DNA of 64,000 nucleotides from Salvelinus alpinus (taxonomy: Eukaryota; Chordata; Actinopteri; Salmoniformes; Salmonidae): assembly GCF_045679555.1 (NCBI RefSeq), contig NC_092098.1, positions 22,102,038 through 22,166,037 of the forward strand, in the 5' to 3' direction. The notes under the pieces were generated by a model that was not told the origin of the DNA, ran no database searches, and worked only from the letters and a program-made list of their open reading frames with translations. Within the stretch, counting starts at the first letter, position 1, and each line of letters begins with the position of its first letter. Below, one piece after another: positions 1 through 10,820 of the stretch. Position numbers and translations under genes: made by a program.

Positions 1-398
1 ATATGAGGTAGGTAGAATATTATTGTTTGAGTAGTTGCTATTCAAAATAAATTATAGAAAGCTTGGATGATTGATTATTCATTCATGGGCACTTCCTTGT
101 CATATAAACACTTATTTTTAAGATAAATACGTCCATATTTTACAACTAGCCAATAACATTACACGTTGTGATATGAGGAATGATGGTGCTATAAAAGTAG
201 ATTTCATATAGAAAAGAGATAATAAAAATCTGTGTTTAGGCCAATGCAGTGGCATTGAAGAAAGCGTTTGCTTAATCACAAAATACCATTGGAATTGAAT
301 AATTGAATTGAATATTGAAATGCAGTTCTGTAGGACTTGTTTGTACGATTTCTATAATAAAAGTTTGTCAATACTGAGAACAAGGGAGCATGCCTTTG

Positions 399-446
399 AA
401 CTACACCTCCCACAAACCCCTGTACGTAGTATGACGCGCCGGAAAC
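399..446 (+). promoter_or_regulatory. RBMX2 core promoter motifs (ZNF143-like and ETS sites)
   Basis: Positions 399-415 read AACTACACCTCCCACAA, which resembles the ZNF143/STAF element (ACTACA followed by TCCCA). Positions 439-446 read CCGGAAAC, a GABP/ELK-type ETS core. Both lie 70-115 bp upstream of the proposed start codon, a usual arrangement for TATA-less housekeeping promoters. The motif matches are seen in the sequence. Function and the exact transcription start are inferred. Confidence 0.5.
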
Positions 447-513
447 TGATGTTGGTCAGGGGGGGGCTCCATTTTAAAGTTAGCATCGTGTTTGCGTTCA
501 TGATAACTTCATA

Positions 514-3500
514 ATGAAGTGAGTATAAGTGACCGATTAAGTGTTTTACATTTTTATCGACTGTAATGATTATCTAGTTACCCACTGAGGTGTAATGGGG
601 TAGTCATGTGAAGCGGTCTAGCTAGCCAGCTAACGTGTACTGCAACATCAGTCAACATGGCTAACGTTAGCTTGCTAATGATTTGCTGCTAGCTAGGTTA
701 TAATGACAATAATGTTCACGTTAAATGAATACACACTACTATATATAACTGGTTGGTTCGAGCCCTGAATGCTGATTGGCTGACAGCCGTGGTATATCAG
801 ACCGTATACCATGGGTATTACAAAACATTTATTTTTACTGCTCTAATTACGTTGATAACCAGTTTATAATCGCAATAAGGCTCCTCTGGGGTTTGTGGTA
901 TACTCCGCAAGAACAGCTCTTAACTGTGGTATATTGGCCATATACCACACCCCCTCGAGCCTTATTACTTAAATATATTATGGTCTGTAGTTCCTCATGA
1001 GACGACCCCATGGGGTAAAAAAAAAAGCTTGGCCATGGTGGTTAAGAAAAGAGCAAAGACAGGATCAGCAGAGAGAATATTCTGCATTCTATTGCATGTT
1101 AAACTCTATCCTTTCGTTCTTCTCCATCTCTCTGTGTCCTGCAGTCCCCTGACCAAGGTGAAGCTGATCAATGAGCTGAATGAGAGAGAGGCCTCATTGG
1201 GGGTGAAGGAAAATGTGTCATGGCACTCTGAGTATAAGGACAGCGCCTGGATTTTCATCGGTAAGAGGCTGTCTCAAAGACACCCCTGCGATTGAATAGG
1301 ATTGATCCACACCCTGGTATTACAGCCATGTTTAAGGTGTACTGTCAGCTGACCAGTTGGTGGCGTCAAAGTAGTGTTTTATTTATTTATTATTCAGTCA
1401 GTGGCTTGCTCTCTAGTCCATCTCACCAGCAGTTATAAGCCTGTTTCTAACTTTAGTGTTTCTGTTTTAACCTGCAGGTGGGTTTCCATATGAGCTGACG
1501 GAAGGTGACATCGTCTGTGTCTTCTCTCAGTGAGTCCCATACATACACCCCTTCCTCCAATCTCTCCACTCACTGTGTCCTTTCTCTCCCTGTTCTTCTT
1601 TGTCTGTCTGTTTTTGTCAATACAATTACCTGTCTTTCCATGCTTATCTTCCCCTATTCCCTCTTAACCTTCCCCATTCTGAATAAATCAAGTGTTCTTT
1701 GCATTAGATTAGGTGTATTCTTGCTTCATGTCTGTCTGCAGGTATGGAGAAATGGCCAACATCAACCTAGTGCGTGATAAGAAGACGGGTAAATCCAAAG
1801 GCTTCTGCTTCATCTGCTACGAGGACCAGAGGAGCACCATCCTGGCTGTGGATAACTTAAACGGGATCAAAGTAAAGAATGGCAATCACTCACAGCTGAG
1901 AAGGAGAGAACAAGAGAGATTGAGACTAAACCAGTAGACATGCATAAATGAAGGTTAGACGATGCAAAAGACTTAAATGACTATCTCATTGTGTTGTGGT
2001 GTGTGTCTCTCTCGCTCTCTCGGTATCTAGATAAAGGGGCGGACCATCCGAGTGGACCATGTACTGAACTACCGCCCTCCCAAAGACCATGAGGACATGG
2101 ATGATATCACTAAGCGCCTGAGGGAGGAGGGCTGTGCCCCCAAACGACCTGACCCTTCATCGTCTGAAGAAGAGGAGCAGTACGCCGTACCCGCGAAGAA
2201 GCCCAAGAAAGGTGAGAAGAGACTAATGGAGGTCCAGATGGTACAGGTCTACTGCTTGTGTCAGCCTCATTAGACTGGGGATTTGAAATGCAAGAACTTT
2301 AATCAAAGTAGAATGAACACTGAACAAAAATATGAACGCAACCTGCAACAATTTCAAAGATTTTACTGAGTTATAGTTCATATAAGGAAATCAGTCAATT
2401 GAAATAAATTCATTAGACCCTAATCTATGGATTTCACATGACTGGGAATACAGATATGCATCTATTGGTCATAGATACCTTTTTAAAAAAGGGTAGGGGC
2501 GGGATCAGAAAACCAGTCAGTATCTGGTGATGGTGGCGGATGAATGACACGACACTGGGCCTCAGGATCTCGTCATGGTATCTCTGCATTCAAATTGCCA
2601 TCGATAAAATCCAATTGTGTTCTTTGTCCTCAGCTTATGCCTGCCTGCCCATACCATAACCCCATCTCCACCATGGGGCACTCTGTTGACATCAGCAAAC
2701 TGCTTACCCACACAACATCATACAGGTGGTCTGCCATCTGCCCGGCACAAGAAGTGAACATTTAGTTCTCTGGCAACAGCTCGACTGGACATTCCTACAG
2801 TCAGCATGTCAATTGCATGCTGCCTCAACTTGAGACATCTGTAGCAATGTGTTGAGACAAAACTGCACATTTTAGAGTGGCCTTTTATTGTCCCCAGCAC
2901 AAGATGCACCTTTTTAATGATCATACTGTTTAATCAGCTTCTTGATATGCCACACCTGTCAGGTGGATGGATTGTCTTGGCAAAGGAGAAATGCTCACTA
3001 ACAGGAGAGAGATGCTTTTAGTGTATATGGAAAATGTCTGGTATCTTTTATTTCATCTCATGAAACATGGGGCCAACACTTACATGTTGCATTTATAGTT
3101 TTGTTCAGTATAATTGCAAGGCAAGGACACGACTACACCCGAGTAGTGGAGGATAACTTGGCTGTCAGTGTGCGTGTCATGTTCATATCTCCTCTTACCT
3201 GACCCTCCATGTCTTTTCTTTCATCTCCAACCCAGACAAGAAAGAGAAGAAGAAAAAGGAGAAGAAGGCTCTGAAGGAGGATAGGAAGCAGAGGGAGAGG
3301 CTAGCCCAGACTCACTCTGTGTCTCCCCCTGGGCCTGCCCTGGCAGTGAGGGTGAAGCAGGAGGAGGACCTGGGCTATGACAAGTACAGCCAGCGGGGGG
3401 CGCCAGAGGAGTGGCTGGGTGCCAGGGAAGAGAGACCAGGGCCTGGGGCAGAGCCACAGAACCCACGAGAGACACACAGGCAGGTGGACAGAGGGTTCCG

Positions 3501-3783
3501 AAATCGCCATGGGGAGAGGGAAGGAGAGAGAGAGAGGCCCAGGGAGGATGAGAAGAGGAGAGATGGAGGACTGCAGTTGGAGAGCAAGAGGACAGGCAGG
3601 GAGGAGAGAGAAAACCAAGACAGGGATAGAGAGAGAGACAGAACTAGGGAGGGAGAGAGGGACAATGAGAGGAACAGAGCAAGGGACTGGGACAGGGAGA
3701 AAGACAGGAACAGAGAGAGGGAAAGAGACAGGTCAAGTAAGCACAAAGAACACAGTCGGGAGAGAGACCAAAGGAGAAAGTAA
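514..3783 (+). CDS. rbmx2: RBMX2, RNA-binding motif protein X-linked 2 (six coding exons)
   Basis: RBMX2 is the vertebrate orthologue of yeast Ist3/Snu17. It is a nuclear RRM protein of the activated spliceosome (RES complex) and acts in pre-mRNA retention and splicing. Coding exons read as 514-518, 1145-1260, 1478-1529, 1742-1871, 2031-2211 and 3236-3783. All junctions have GT/AG borders and keep the frame, giving about 343 residues; the human protein is about 320. The start is the ATGAA just before a GTGAGT donor at 519; joined to exon 2 it gives MNPLTK. The RRM spans about residues 36-112, with RNP2 at IFIGGF (38-43) and RNP1 at KSKGFCFI (75-82). The tail is acidic, then lysine-rich, then a long Arg/Glu/Asp repeat of RS-like character. 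Intron 5 holds a Tc1 remnant and intron 1 holds a MITE. The gene looks intact. The tiny first exon is the least certain part. Confidence 0.9.
743..980. mobile_element. Palindromic MITE in RBMX2 intron 1
   Basis: The segment contains inverted, TA-rich motifs. GGTATATCAGACCGTATACC near the left is echoed by GGTATATTGGCCATATACC near the right, and the edges are AT-rich. I recognise it as a common fish miniature inverted-repeat element by its GCTGATTGGCTGACAGCCG stretch. Exact ends and family are uncertain. It lies wholly in the intron, so RBMX2 coding sequence is not affected. Confidence 0.55.
2318..3110 (-). mobile_element. Internally deleted Tc1-like element in RBMX2 intron 5
   Basis: Both ends carry the inverted terminus CACTGAACAAAAATAT (left) and TTTTGTTCAGTA (right), the same as the longer element at 21,622-23,079 but in the opposite orientation. 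The remaining coding part, at about 2,718-2,924 on the minus strand, encodes the helix-turn-helix start of the transposase ([17 protein letters not shown]). Most of the transposase, including the catalytic region, has been deleted, so the copy cannot move by itself. It lies between RBMX2 exons 5 and 6. Confidence 0.85.
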
Positions 3784-4126
3784 CAGAAGTGCCTTGATTG
3801 TAGTCAAGACAACTGGACTGAGTGAAGTCTTATTCTTTCCTTCACTATAGAAAATCATCAGGAACTGGGACCATGGAGCTAATATGATTGGTTGTTTTAT
3901 TTTGTTAGTATTTGTCATAAGCCATATCAAGCCTGTTGATTCAATATTCTCTTGTGGAGACTGAGCCAAACAGTGGATGACAACTTGAGTCATGAGAACA
4001 TGGCCTGTTTCCACGACAACAGCTTAGCGTTTTCAGCAGCAAAGTTAAATCGGAACTGGATTTCAAATGAATTTTTACCCTCAAACCGCTGTACAATGCT
4101 TAATCAGACAATGATTTACTGTTGTA

Positions 4127-4132
4127 AATAAA
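4127..4132 (+). other. RBMX2 poly(A) signal
   Basis: AATAAA occurs 344 bp after the RBMX2 stop codon and is followed by a T-rich downstream stretch. It is the first canonical hexamer I see after the coding region, so it probably defines the 3' end of RBMX2. Confidence 0.65.
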
Positions 4133-4198
4133 ATGTTTTTTTTTTACAAAGAGATTTGGTCTCCAACAAGTCTTTGACAGATGCCTTATAAATAACAT

Positions 4199-4204
4199 TT
4201 TATT
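4199..4204 (-). other. Possible distal SIAH2 poly(A) signal
   Basis: TTTATT on the plus strand is AATAAA on the minus strand. It lies about 4.15 kb downstream of the SIAH2 stop and only about 70 bp from the RBMX2 signal, facing it. If used, the two genes would end almost back to back. A shorter 3' UTR with a nearer signal is equally possible. Confidence 0.35.
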
Positions 4205-5472
4205 TTTAAATTTGATTTCAAGTGATACAGAGACACATAGTAATATGGGTAACGCAAGATAGGAGCTTCCTCTTGGCTCCAAAAATAGGTGATTTTGGGT
4301 GAAAAGAGACTGTCCAAAACATTACACAATTTGTAATTCAGTGAAGAACCAAAGACAAACAAGATACTTGGGGGGGAAAAAAGGAATAATTCAGACCAAA
4401 CAAAGATCGTATTTACATGATCACTAGCTCATACCTGCTCAACAGGATTTTAACTGCAATTCATCTGTATCGCTAAATGATGTTTAAAACACAGTTAATC
4501 AGCTAAGACAGAACAAAGCATAGACACAGAAATACTGTATATATCAAGAATAAATTAACATTGTCAAAACATAAAAAGGGAAAAAGAGGTAAAGCACATT
4601 CTGCCATTAAGGAAATGTTTTAATTCCGCCAAGAGGTTTTAAGTGTGTGAAGGAGCCTGTGGATAGTTGGCATGTGAAACACCGTAATGTCATCAGTTCT
4701 ATTAATCTCATCACACCGGGGCTCCAATGAAACTACCCAACTGGGGTATAGAGATATTAGAGAACGAGCCACCATTTTGTCCTTAGTAGATAGGAGTTAA
4801 CCCTTCCTTATCCTCTTTTAGCTCTTCCAGTGGGGGGCCAGGCAGACAAGCCACACTCGAATAACTGGGATTATGGTCGCCCCGTTGTTGTCTGGCTGCA
4901 TGGATAGATCGTCAATGCTATACTATGTTAGTTACCTAGGTGATGTGATGTATTCAATGTTTTTTTTAATGACTTCTGGGTCTGAGCTTCACTTGTCAGA
5001 CTGGTCAGAGGTCAACCGCTGCCTTCACCCGGGCCCCAGATTAACAGAGGCCAGCCTGGGATGGACAGGAGAGGAAAACGCCCCCCCCCCAAAGAAAATA
5101 CTTGTTAGGGACCCAATTGAAATTAAGTAAAGAAATTGCACCCATACAGCTGTTATAGAAACATCCCAGGATAGGATTCGGCTAAACTTGGGAGAAAATA
5201 AGATGTCTATGACGTCATGTGTACTATGAATGTACAAGACATGGGTTGTATTTCCCGAGGTACATAAAGAATGTGTGTACTTTTCCAGGTTGTAGAATGA
5301 TTCTAGGTGATTTACAGCTGGATAGGAATGTGTTTCTGTTCAATGTTCTGACACCCTGTGGGGTGGACACATCATACGGAACAAAACATTGTGCAAGAGG
5401 ACAGCACTTAAGCAGATGAAGAGTTATAGTTCTACATGTTTTTTGTATAGCCTACATAATGACAGCCTAGGT

Positions 5473-5799
5473 CAGGGATCATCAACTACATTCAGCCACG
5501 GGACCATTTTTGTTTTCGTGGATGGACAGGGGACCAGAACATTATTTATTTGAACCTTTATTTAACTAGGCAAGTCAGTTAAGAACAAATTCTTATTTAC
5601 ACTGACGGCCTACCGGGGAACAGTGGGTTAACTGCCTTGATCATGGGCAGAACGACAGATTTCTTTTTTACCTTGTCAGCTCGGGGATTCGAGCGACAAA
5701 CGCTCTAACCACTAGGCTACCTGCCACCCCAAAACATACCTACAGAAAACTTGGGGGGCCAAATAAAACCACCTGTGGGTCACCAGTTGGTTAACCCTG
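5473..5799. mobile_element. hAT-type MITE interrupted by a SINE
   Basis: The element starts CAGGGATCATCAACTA and ends GTTGGTTAACCCTG, which are imperfect inverted ends. It is flanked by a perfect 8-bp duplication GCCTAGGT (5465-5472 and 5800-5807), the target size of hAT transposases. It contains no coding sequence. A tRNA-derived SINE is nested at about 5,552-5,732. It lies downstream of SIAH2 exon 2, possibly within its 3' UTR. Confidence 0.8.
5552..5732 (-). mobile_element. tRNA-derived SINE fragment (HpaI-type tail)
   Basis: On the minus strand the 3' tail matches the conserved salmonid SINE end (CTTGCCTAGTTAAATAAAGG). The 5' part, near GGTAGCCTAGTGGTTAGAGCG, is a tRNA-like head with an A-box-like motif. 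It is nested inside the hAT-type MITE. Confidence 0.75.
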
Positions 5800-5807
5800 G
5801 CCTAGGT

Positions 5808-8359
5808 ATTCATTAGCATGTCTAGTACTTGGTGTTCATATGACAGTAGCTGCAAAGGATTTATATGTGCAACTGCCATTGTATGTTTAAGTTACATGGG
5901 TAGATGGACAGATGTTTTTGTCAGGTAATGGTGATGTAGACCTAAAGATGTTTTCATTTTGCTAAGTGGAAACAAATGCACCATGAAATCTAATTTTGTG
6001 GACACTGACTCTTAGTTTCCATTGATTTGATCTCCCATTGCCCCATAAACAATTAATTAATGAAATCCACACCGATTTCTGCAGTTCTCTATGGCTCATG
6101 ATAACTGATCATGATAACTGATGCAGCATTAAAGGCTTCAAGCCCATGTTACAAAAAGGTGAGCGTCACAGTTTGCATTTTTTGCCGATATTACAGATCA
6201 GCCATAGCAATTGCAGAGCTGTCCTGCCCAAAGGATTGTGTTGGCAGAAATGTCTGTCCACTCAGTGGGTAAGGCAGGGACACTGACCACTAGAATAAAA
6301 TAGGATAGCAGGTAGTTACAACAGCTCAGAAAATAACCTCAAAACCTATGTACAACAGTTTGAGTAACCGTGAACACAAACACATCTCAGATTAACCGAA
6401 CACAGAATCTCCTCCTATCAGCTTTTAGAAAATATATGGTCATCCAACATTTACATATTACAAATACTTATAAGACAGAGCAGTGGGGCAGAGGTGATCA
6501 GCAGAGGGTGATTTGGGATATACTGCAGTGTCTGGGAGCAGGAGGGGACTCTGTTGGGTTACAGACATGTCTGTGATCAACGTCATCAGAGGTACTTTAT
6601 GAAAAGGTGGGTTTTTGTTTGCTTTGGTTGCTTGGTTACTATGACGCCGGGTGAAGGCGAGGTACATGGCTGGAGTACTATGGAATGCCCATTTCTACCC
6701 ACAATGCCATGGGACTTTGCCCCAAAGTCCACAAAAACCGAGAGTCCGTTCAAGACACTGAGGGTGGGTCTGAGTGAGTCTAACTTAGTCATCCTCACAG
6801 ATGCCTTCCCAACTTGGGAGTGCTAGTTAGGTTACGTACAAAAGTAAGGCTGTGGTGGGTTGACTGACCAGAGGGGAAGAGTCAAAACTACCCCCATATT
6901 ATAGTATATCAATCAGAGCGTAGAAGAACTGAAGATAAACCAGGTTCTGCAGAACAAACGGTTTCAAGAGACATACAGAGGAACAAATAAGAAAGCCGTG
7001 CCTCCGCCAGTGTTCATCTCTGTTGGGGAGGAGTGGCTGCAGAGAAAAAAAACACATAATCATAACAGTAGTGGTACCGTCTTCTGCAAACATGTACGCT
7101 CGCACACTAGAAATATGATTTCTGTGTCAAAACAAACATAATGCCATCTTAAATATGACATGACACCTGTTTTTCATTCATGAAATTGTATGACAATTGA
7201 CCTTACCAAAGAAAGGGACTTCATTGTTAACAAACAAGCTAACCTTCAATATATCAGAGTTTTATGCAACAGAGCTTGTGACTTTGGAGAAGTAATGTAC
7301 CTTTGTTGTTTGAAAATTTCAAGATTCAACTTAAGATTGTTTTACTTTTTGTTGTTTGTATTTTAATACAGAATCCATGTGAATAACTAGGCCCCAGGGT
7401 TTCACCAAACAGTGCTTATGACAGGTTTGATACCATGCTTACGATGGCATTATGCAACCTTTATGATGCATTATGACGAGAGCCTACAATCAAAACACCT
7501 GATCTGTGTCTTTATTCTACATGGCGGACATACATGCAGTCTTTTGCTTACAATCAGATCAGGATCTATCACCAATATTTATTATACACACCAGGGTTGG
7601 GGTATAATTGACATAGCCTAATTATTGAAACGGTTGAGTTTTGCGGTTCTGAAAAGTAAGGAGTTGGTTAGTAGTCAGTGCAATCCTTTAGGAGGGCATG
7701 AACAACCCCGGCTTAGCTCACACTAACCCAGACCGAGGCAGCACATTGGTCACTCTCAGACCCGACTCTGCCCATATGCGTCTGAGGCCTAATTGGTCCA
7801 CTGACCAACTTACTGAAACTTAATTCGCTGTGAGGATTAGGAAGCTGCATCTGCAGGGGCCATTCACGGTTGAAGTGGAGGTTCTCTGAATACCGCTGTG
7901 TGGCAGCCAATTGACTGACCACCCTTTCTTACACTGGCAGTGTCCTTCTTGCCTGGCACTGGTTGGCTGAGCATAAGAGGAGGTAGGGGTGAGTGGGGTG
8001 GGAGCGGTTGAGGGGTCCTGGGGGCGGGTAGGGCATCAGTCATCAAAAGCCCACCGCATGTAGTTTACTGTACACTGTCTCCAGCACACACAATGAGAGG
8101 ACAGGCAAACACCCTAACCCTGAAACTACTCTACAGCCCAGTCTCCATTCAAGCATTATGGGGAGCCAACGAGCCTCAAGCAGCAAAACACACACATCCT
8201 CTCCATATCCCACCTATCCTCTCACACACAGTCTACTGCATCACACAGGAGGCAGGTATAGCACAGCAGTCAGTCACTGTGCACCGGTTTCTGCCCATCG
8301 CACGTGTAAGTCTGAGAACGAGAGAGGCCTGTGGGTCTGTGTTTCCACATCTGAGCCGC
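5808..8359. other. No gene recognised; probable SIAH2 3' UTR and flank
   Basis: Only short reading frames without recognisable domains occur here. It lies between SIAH2 exon 2 and the convergent RBMX2 gene. Part of it is probably transcribed as SIAH2 3' UTR on the minus strand. Confidence 0.5.
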
Positions 8360-8911
8360 TCAGCACATGGAGATGGTAACATTGATCCCCAGGTTGCCGT
8401 TGTCGGCAAACAGGTGAGCGATGGACGTGTCAAAGACCAGACAGTCGCTGTTCATGATTGCGGCCGCCACACCGTCGTGGATGGAGCGGGGCGTGGCCTC
8501 CCAGGTGAGGCGCCGCCGGTTCCCGTTGAGCTCCAGGCGGTAGGCGAAGTTCTCGGCCTGCTTCCTCGTTCCGATGAGCAGCACCACGGCAAAGAACTGC
8601 TGGTGGCCCTCGTACTTCTCTTGCTTCTCCAGGACCAGCATGAAGTGGTGGCCGAAGCAGGACTGCATCATGACCCAGTCGACGGCCCCCGGCAGGTTGA
8701 TGTCTGTGGCCAGGAAGACGATGTCCTCTCCCTGCAGGGTGGTGATGGACTTGTGGGCGTGCATCAGGTGGGGCATGACAGCCTCCAGGGAGCCCTGCCA
8801 CTTGCAGGAGGCCCCGGGGCACGGGCAGGTGTAGGGACGGAACTCACACACCTCCTCGTGATCAGGCTTCTCACTGTGGTGGAGGGACAGCAGGCATCCG
8901 GCTGACGCGTA
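8360..8911 (-). CDS. siah2: SIAH2 coding exon 2 (zinc fingers and substrate-binding domain)
   Basis: This is the second and last coding exon of SIAH2, an E3 ubiquitin ligase that targets proteins such as prolyl hydroxylases for the proteasome. It encodes residues 134-316. It begins after a CAG acceptor (8912-8914 on the plus strand), reads YASAGC first and ends with a TGA stop at 8360-8362. The exon holds the second part of the SIAH zinc-finger region (Cys/His pattern within about residues 139-184) and the whole TRAF-like substrate-binding domain, which includes [14 protein letters not shown] and is nearly invariant in vertebrates. Joined in phase 0 to exon 1 it gives 316 residues, against 324 in human SIAH2. 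The C-terminus ends ISMC. A large overlapping plus-strand frame at 8,093-8,905 is only its GC-rich antisense. Confidence 0.96.
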   Translation of the reverse strand, partial: YASAGCLLSLHHSEKPDHEEVCEFRPYTCPCPGASCKWQGSLEAVMPHLMHAHKSITTLQGEDIVFLATDINLPGAVDWVMMQSCFGHHFMLVLEKQEKYEGHQQFFAVVLLIGTRKQAENFAYRLELNGNRRRLTWEATPRSIHDGVAAAIMNSDCLVFDTSIAHLFADNGNLGINVTISMC

Positions 8912-9055
8912 CTGGAGATAGAGGGAGGGCGAGAGAGAAAGAGAGAGAGAATTGCTTACAATTCCTATGTATGTTGAGAACCTACTCGAAGTGGAGTGGG
9001 GTTGAATGACCCAAGAGATGGGAGACAGAATGGGAGAGGAGGGACAATGCGGGGG

Positions 9056-9124
9056 AAGAGACAGAATGGGGTGGAGAGACAGAATGGGATGGAGAGACAG
9101 AATGGGGTGGAGAGACAGAATGGG
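9056..9124 (+). repeat. Short 18-bp tandem repeat next to the SIAH2 3' splice site
   Basis: About four copies of an 18-bp unit (AGAGACAGAATGGGGTGG with G/A variants) lie within a longer GA-rich tract of about 8,915-9,330. On the SIAH2 transcript strand this is CT-rich, and it starts directly upstream of the exon 2 acceptor. Confidence 0.8.
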
Positions 9125-9802
9125 TGAGGAGATGGTTATAAAAGGAGAGATGGGGAAGAGAGAGGGAATGAAGGAAAGAAAGATATTGCAGAGACATAGG
9201 TGGTAGGAAAAACAGAGAAGGCAAAGGAGGAAGTAAAGAAAGAGGGACCAATTGAGAGATTGAACAATGTGTGGGAGGATAGAGATAGAGAGTGAGGCAG
9301 GGAAAGCGTGCAAGAGAGAGGGAACAAAGAAATAGAGGAGGGAGGGGGTGAGAGTGGCAGGGCACATGAAGGGTATGAAGGAGAAGTAGATAAGAGTACT
9401 AGATGAGCACCTTACTAGATATAAACCCTCTGGCACTACAACAGCTTCCCAACACATCCATGGAGATGTTAGGGAGGAAGAATCTTATAAGATTGGATGG
9501 TTATTTTGTATGAAAACAAAGCAATACCAGGCCATTAAACTGCTTGTCGAAGGGGAGATTGAGATACACGACATTGTTAGCAAGGCCGTTTTGAAAAAAT
9601 ATGTATATATTGAACCATCAACAGACAATCTTGCCTGTATGACGGAGACATACCAGTAAAGATAGAGTGTAGCAAGAGACGACAGACTACAATATGGGAG
9701 GATATGTAAGTAGCTGGTCCGTGCTGGGATTGCTGGGCCGGTATTGAAGGGTTGGAGCAATAAGTGGATTATCTAATGAAAAGTGCATGAAGGGGGTGGA
9801 TT

Positions 9803-10820
9803 TCAAGTTGTATTTGTCGTATGTACAGGATACACGTGGTATAGCATACTCTGTCCAATGAAATGCTTACCTGTAGGTTCCTACTGGACAATGCAACAAC
9901 AATAAGAAATAAGAAAAGATAAGAATACGAACATAAAGTAAATGGCTCAATAGAATAGAATAAACATTTCAGCATCAGTAGAATACAGGAAGACAGAATT
10001 TATAGACCAATATTTACACATTTCAGGGATGGGGGAATAAAATGTCTGGTAGCAGCAGTTGTGGTGTGTGTGAGAGAGAAAGTGTGGCGCAGCAGTCTAA
10101 GGCACTGCATCTCAGTTCTAGAGGTGTCACTACAGGCCCTGGTTCGATCCCAGGCTGTATCACAACCGGCCGTGATCCGTGATCGGGAGTCCCATAGGGC
10201 GGCGCACAATTGGCCCAGTGTGGTTAGGGGTAGGTCGTCATTGCCAAATAAGAATTTGTTAACTGACTTGCCTAGTTAAATAAAGGTTACATTAAAAAAA
10301 AATACATTTTTAAAAAACAGCTTGTGGCTGGAGTGTGTGGGGTCCTTCATGAGGCACCGTTTCAAGTAGATGTCCTGGATGGGTGGGAACACAGCTCCAG
10401 TGATGTACTGCAACTCGCCAGGATGCTCTCGATGGTGCAGTGGTAGTATTTGGAGAGGACCCGGTGTGGCATGCCGAATTTCTTCAGGCGCCTTATGAAG
10501 TAGAGGCGCTGTTGTGCCCCCTTGACAAGAGTGGTGGTGTTGTTGGTCCATCTCAAGTCATCTGTGATGTGGATGCCGAGGAACTTACAACTGCTGACTC
10601 GCTCTACTGCAGTCCCGTTGATGTGGATCGGAGTGTGTTCCCTCCTCTGCTTCCTGAAGTCAACAATAAACTCCTTTGTTTTGCTGATGTTGAGGGAGAG
10701 GTTGTTGTCCTGGCACCACAATGCCAGTTCACTTACCTCTTCCCTATAGGCTGACTTGTCGTTATTGGTTATAAGGCCTACAACCGTGGTGTCATCAGCA
10801 AGGATTTGGCTGATTGGCCT
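9803..10820 (-). mobile_element. L2/RSg-1-type LINE fragment (3' part)
   Basis: The minus strand encodes the end of a reverse transcriptase, including NNLSLNISKTKEFIVDFRK and a CKFLGIHITDDLRW stretch typical of fish L2/Maui-like LINEs. The 3' UTR (about 9,803-9,975) matches the RSg-1-type tail that recurs at 16,460 and, more distantly, at 25,548 and 43,676. A HpaI-type SINE is inserted at 10,083. The 5' part is missing and the frame is broken. Confidence 0.8.
10083..10317 (+). mobile_element. HpaI-type tRNA-derived SINE
   Basis: The head (GTGGCGCAGCAGTCTAAGG) is an A-box-like tRNA region. The B-box region is CTGGTTCGATCCCAGG. The body carries CGGCCGTGATCCGTGATCGG and a GTTAAC (HpaI) site, then CTTGCCTAGTTAAATAAAGG and an A-rich tail. 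It is nested in the L2 fragment. Confidence 0.9.

Noticed and set aside
3301-3746. Minus-strand Ser/Leu-rich frames opposite the RBMX2 last exon
   Set aside because: They mirror the Arg/Glu-rich RBMX2 tail. The composition is low-complexity and there is no independent evidence.
8093-8905. 270-residue plus-strand frame opposite SIAH2 exon 2
   Set aside because: It is the antisense shadow of a GC-rich conserved exon. Its protein has no recognisable domain, and the minus strand encodes a near-invariant SIAH2 domain.
10084-10160. Functional tRNA gene
   Set aside because: The tRNA-like head is continuous with a SINE body and tail and recurs at several sites. The cloverleaf is degenerate.
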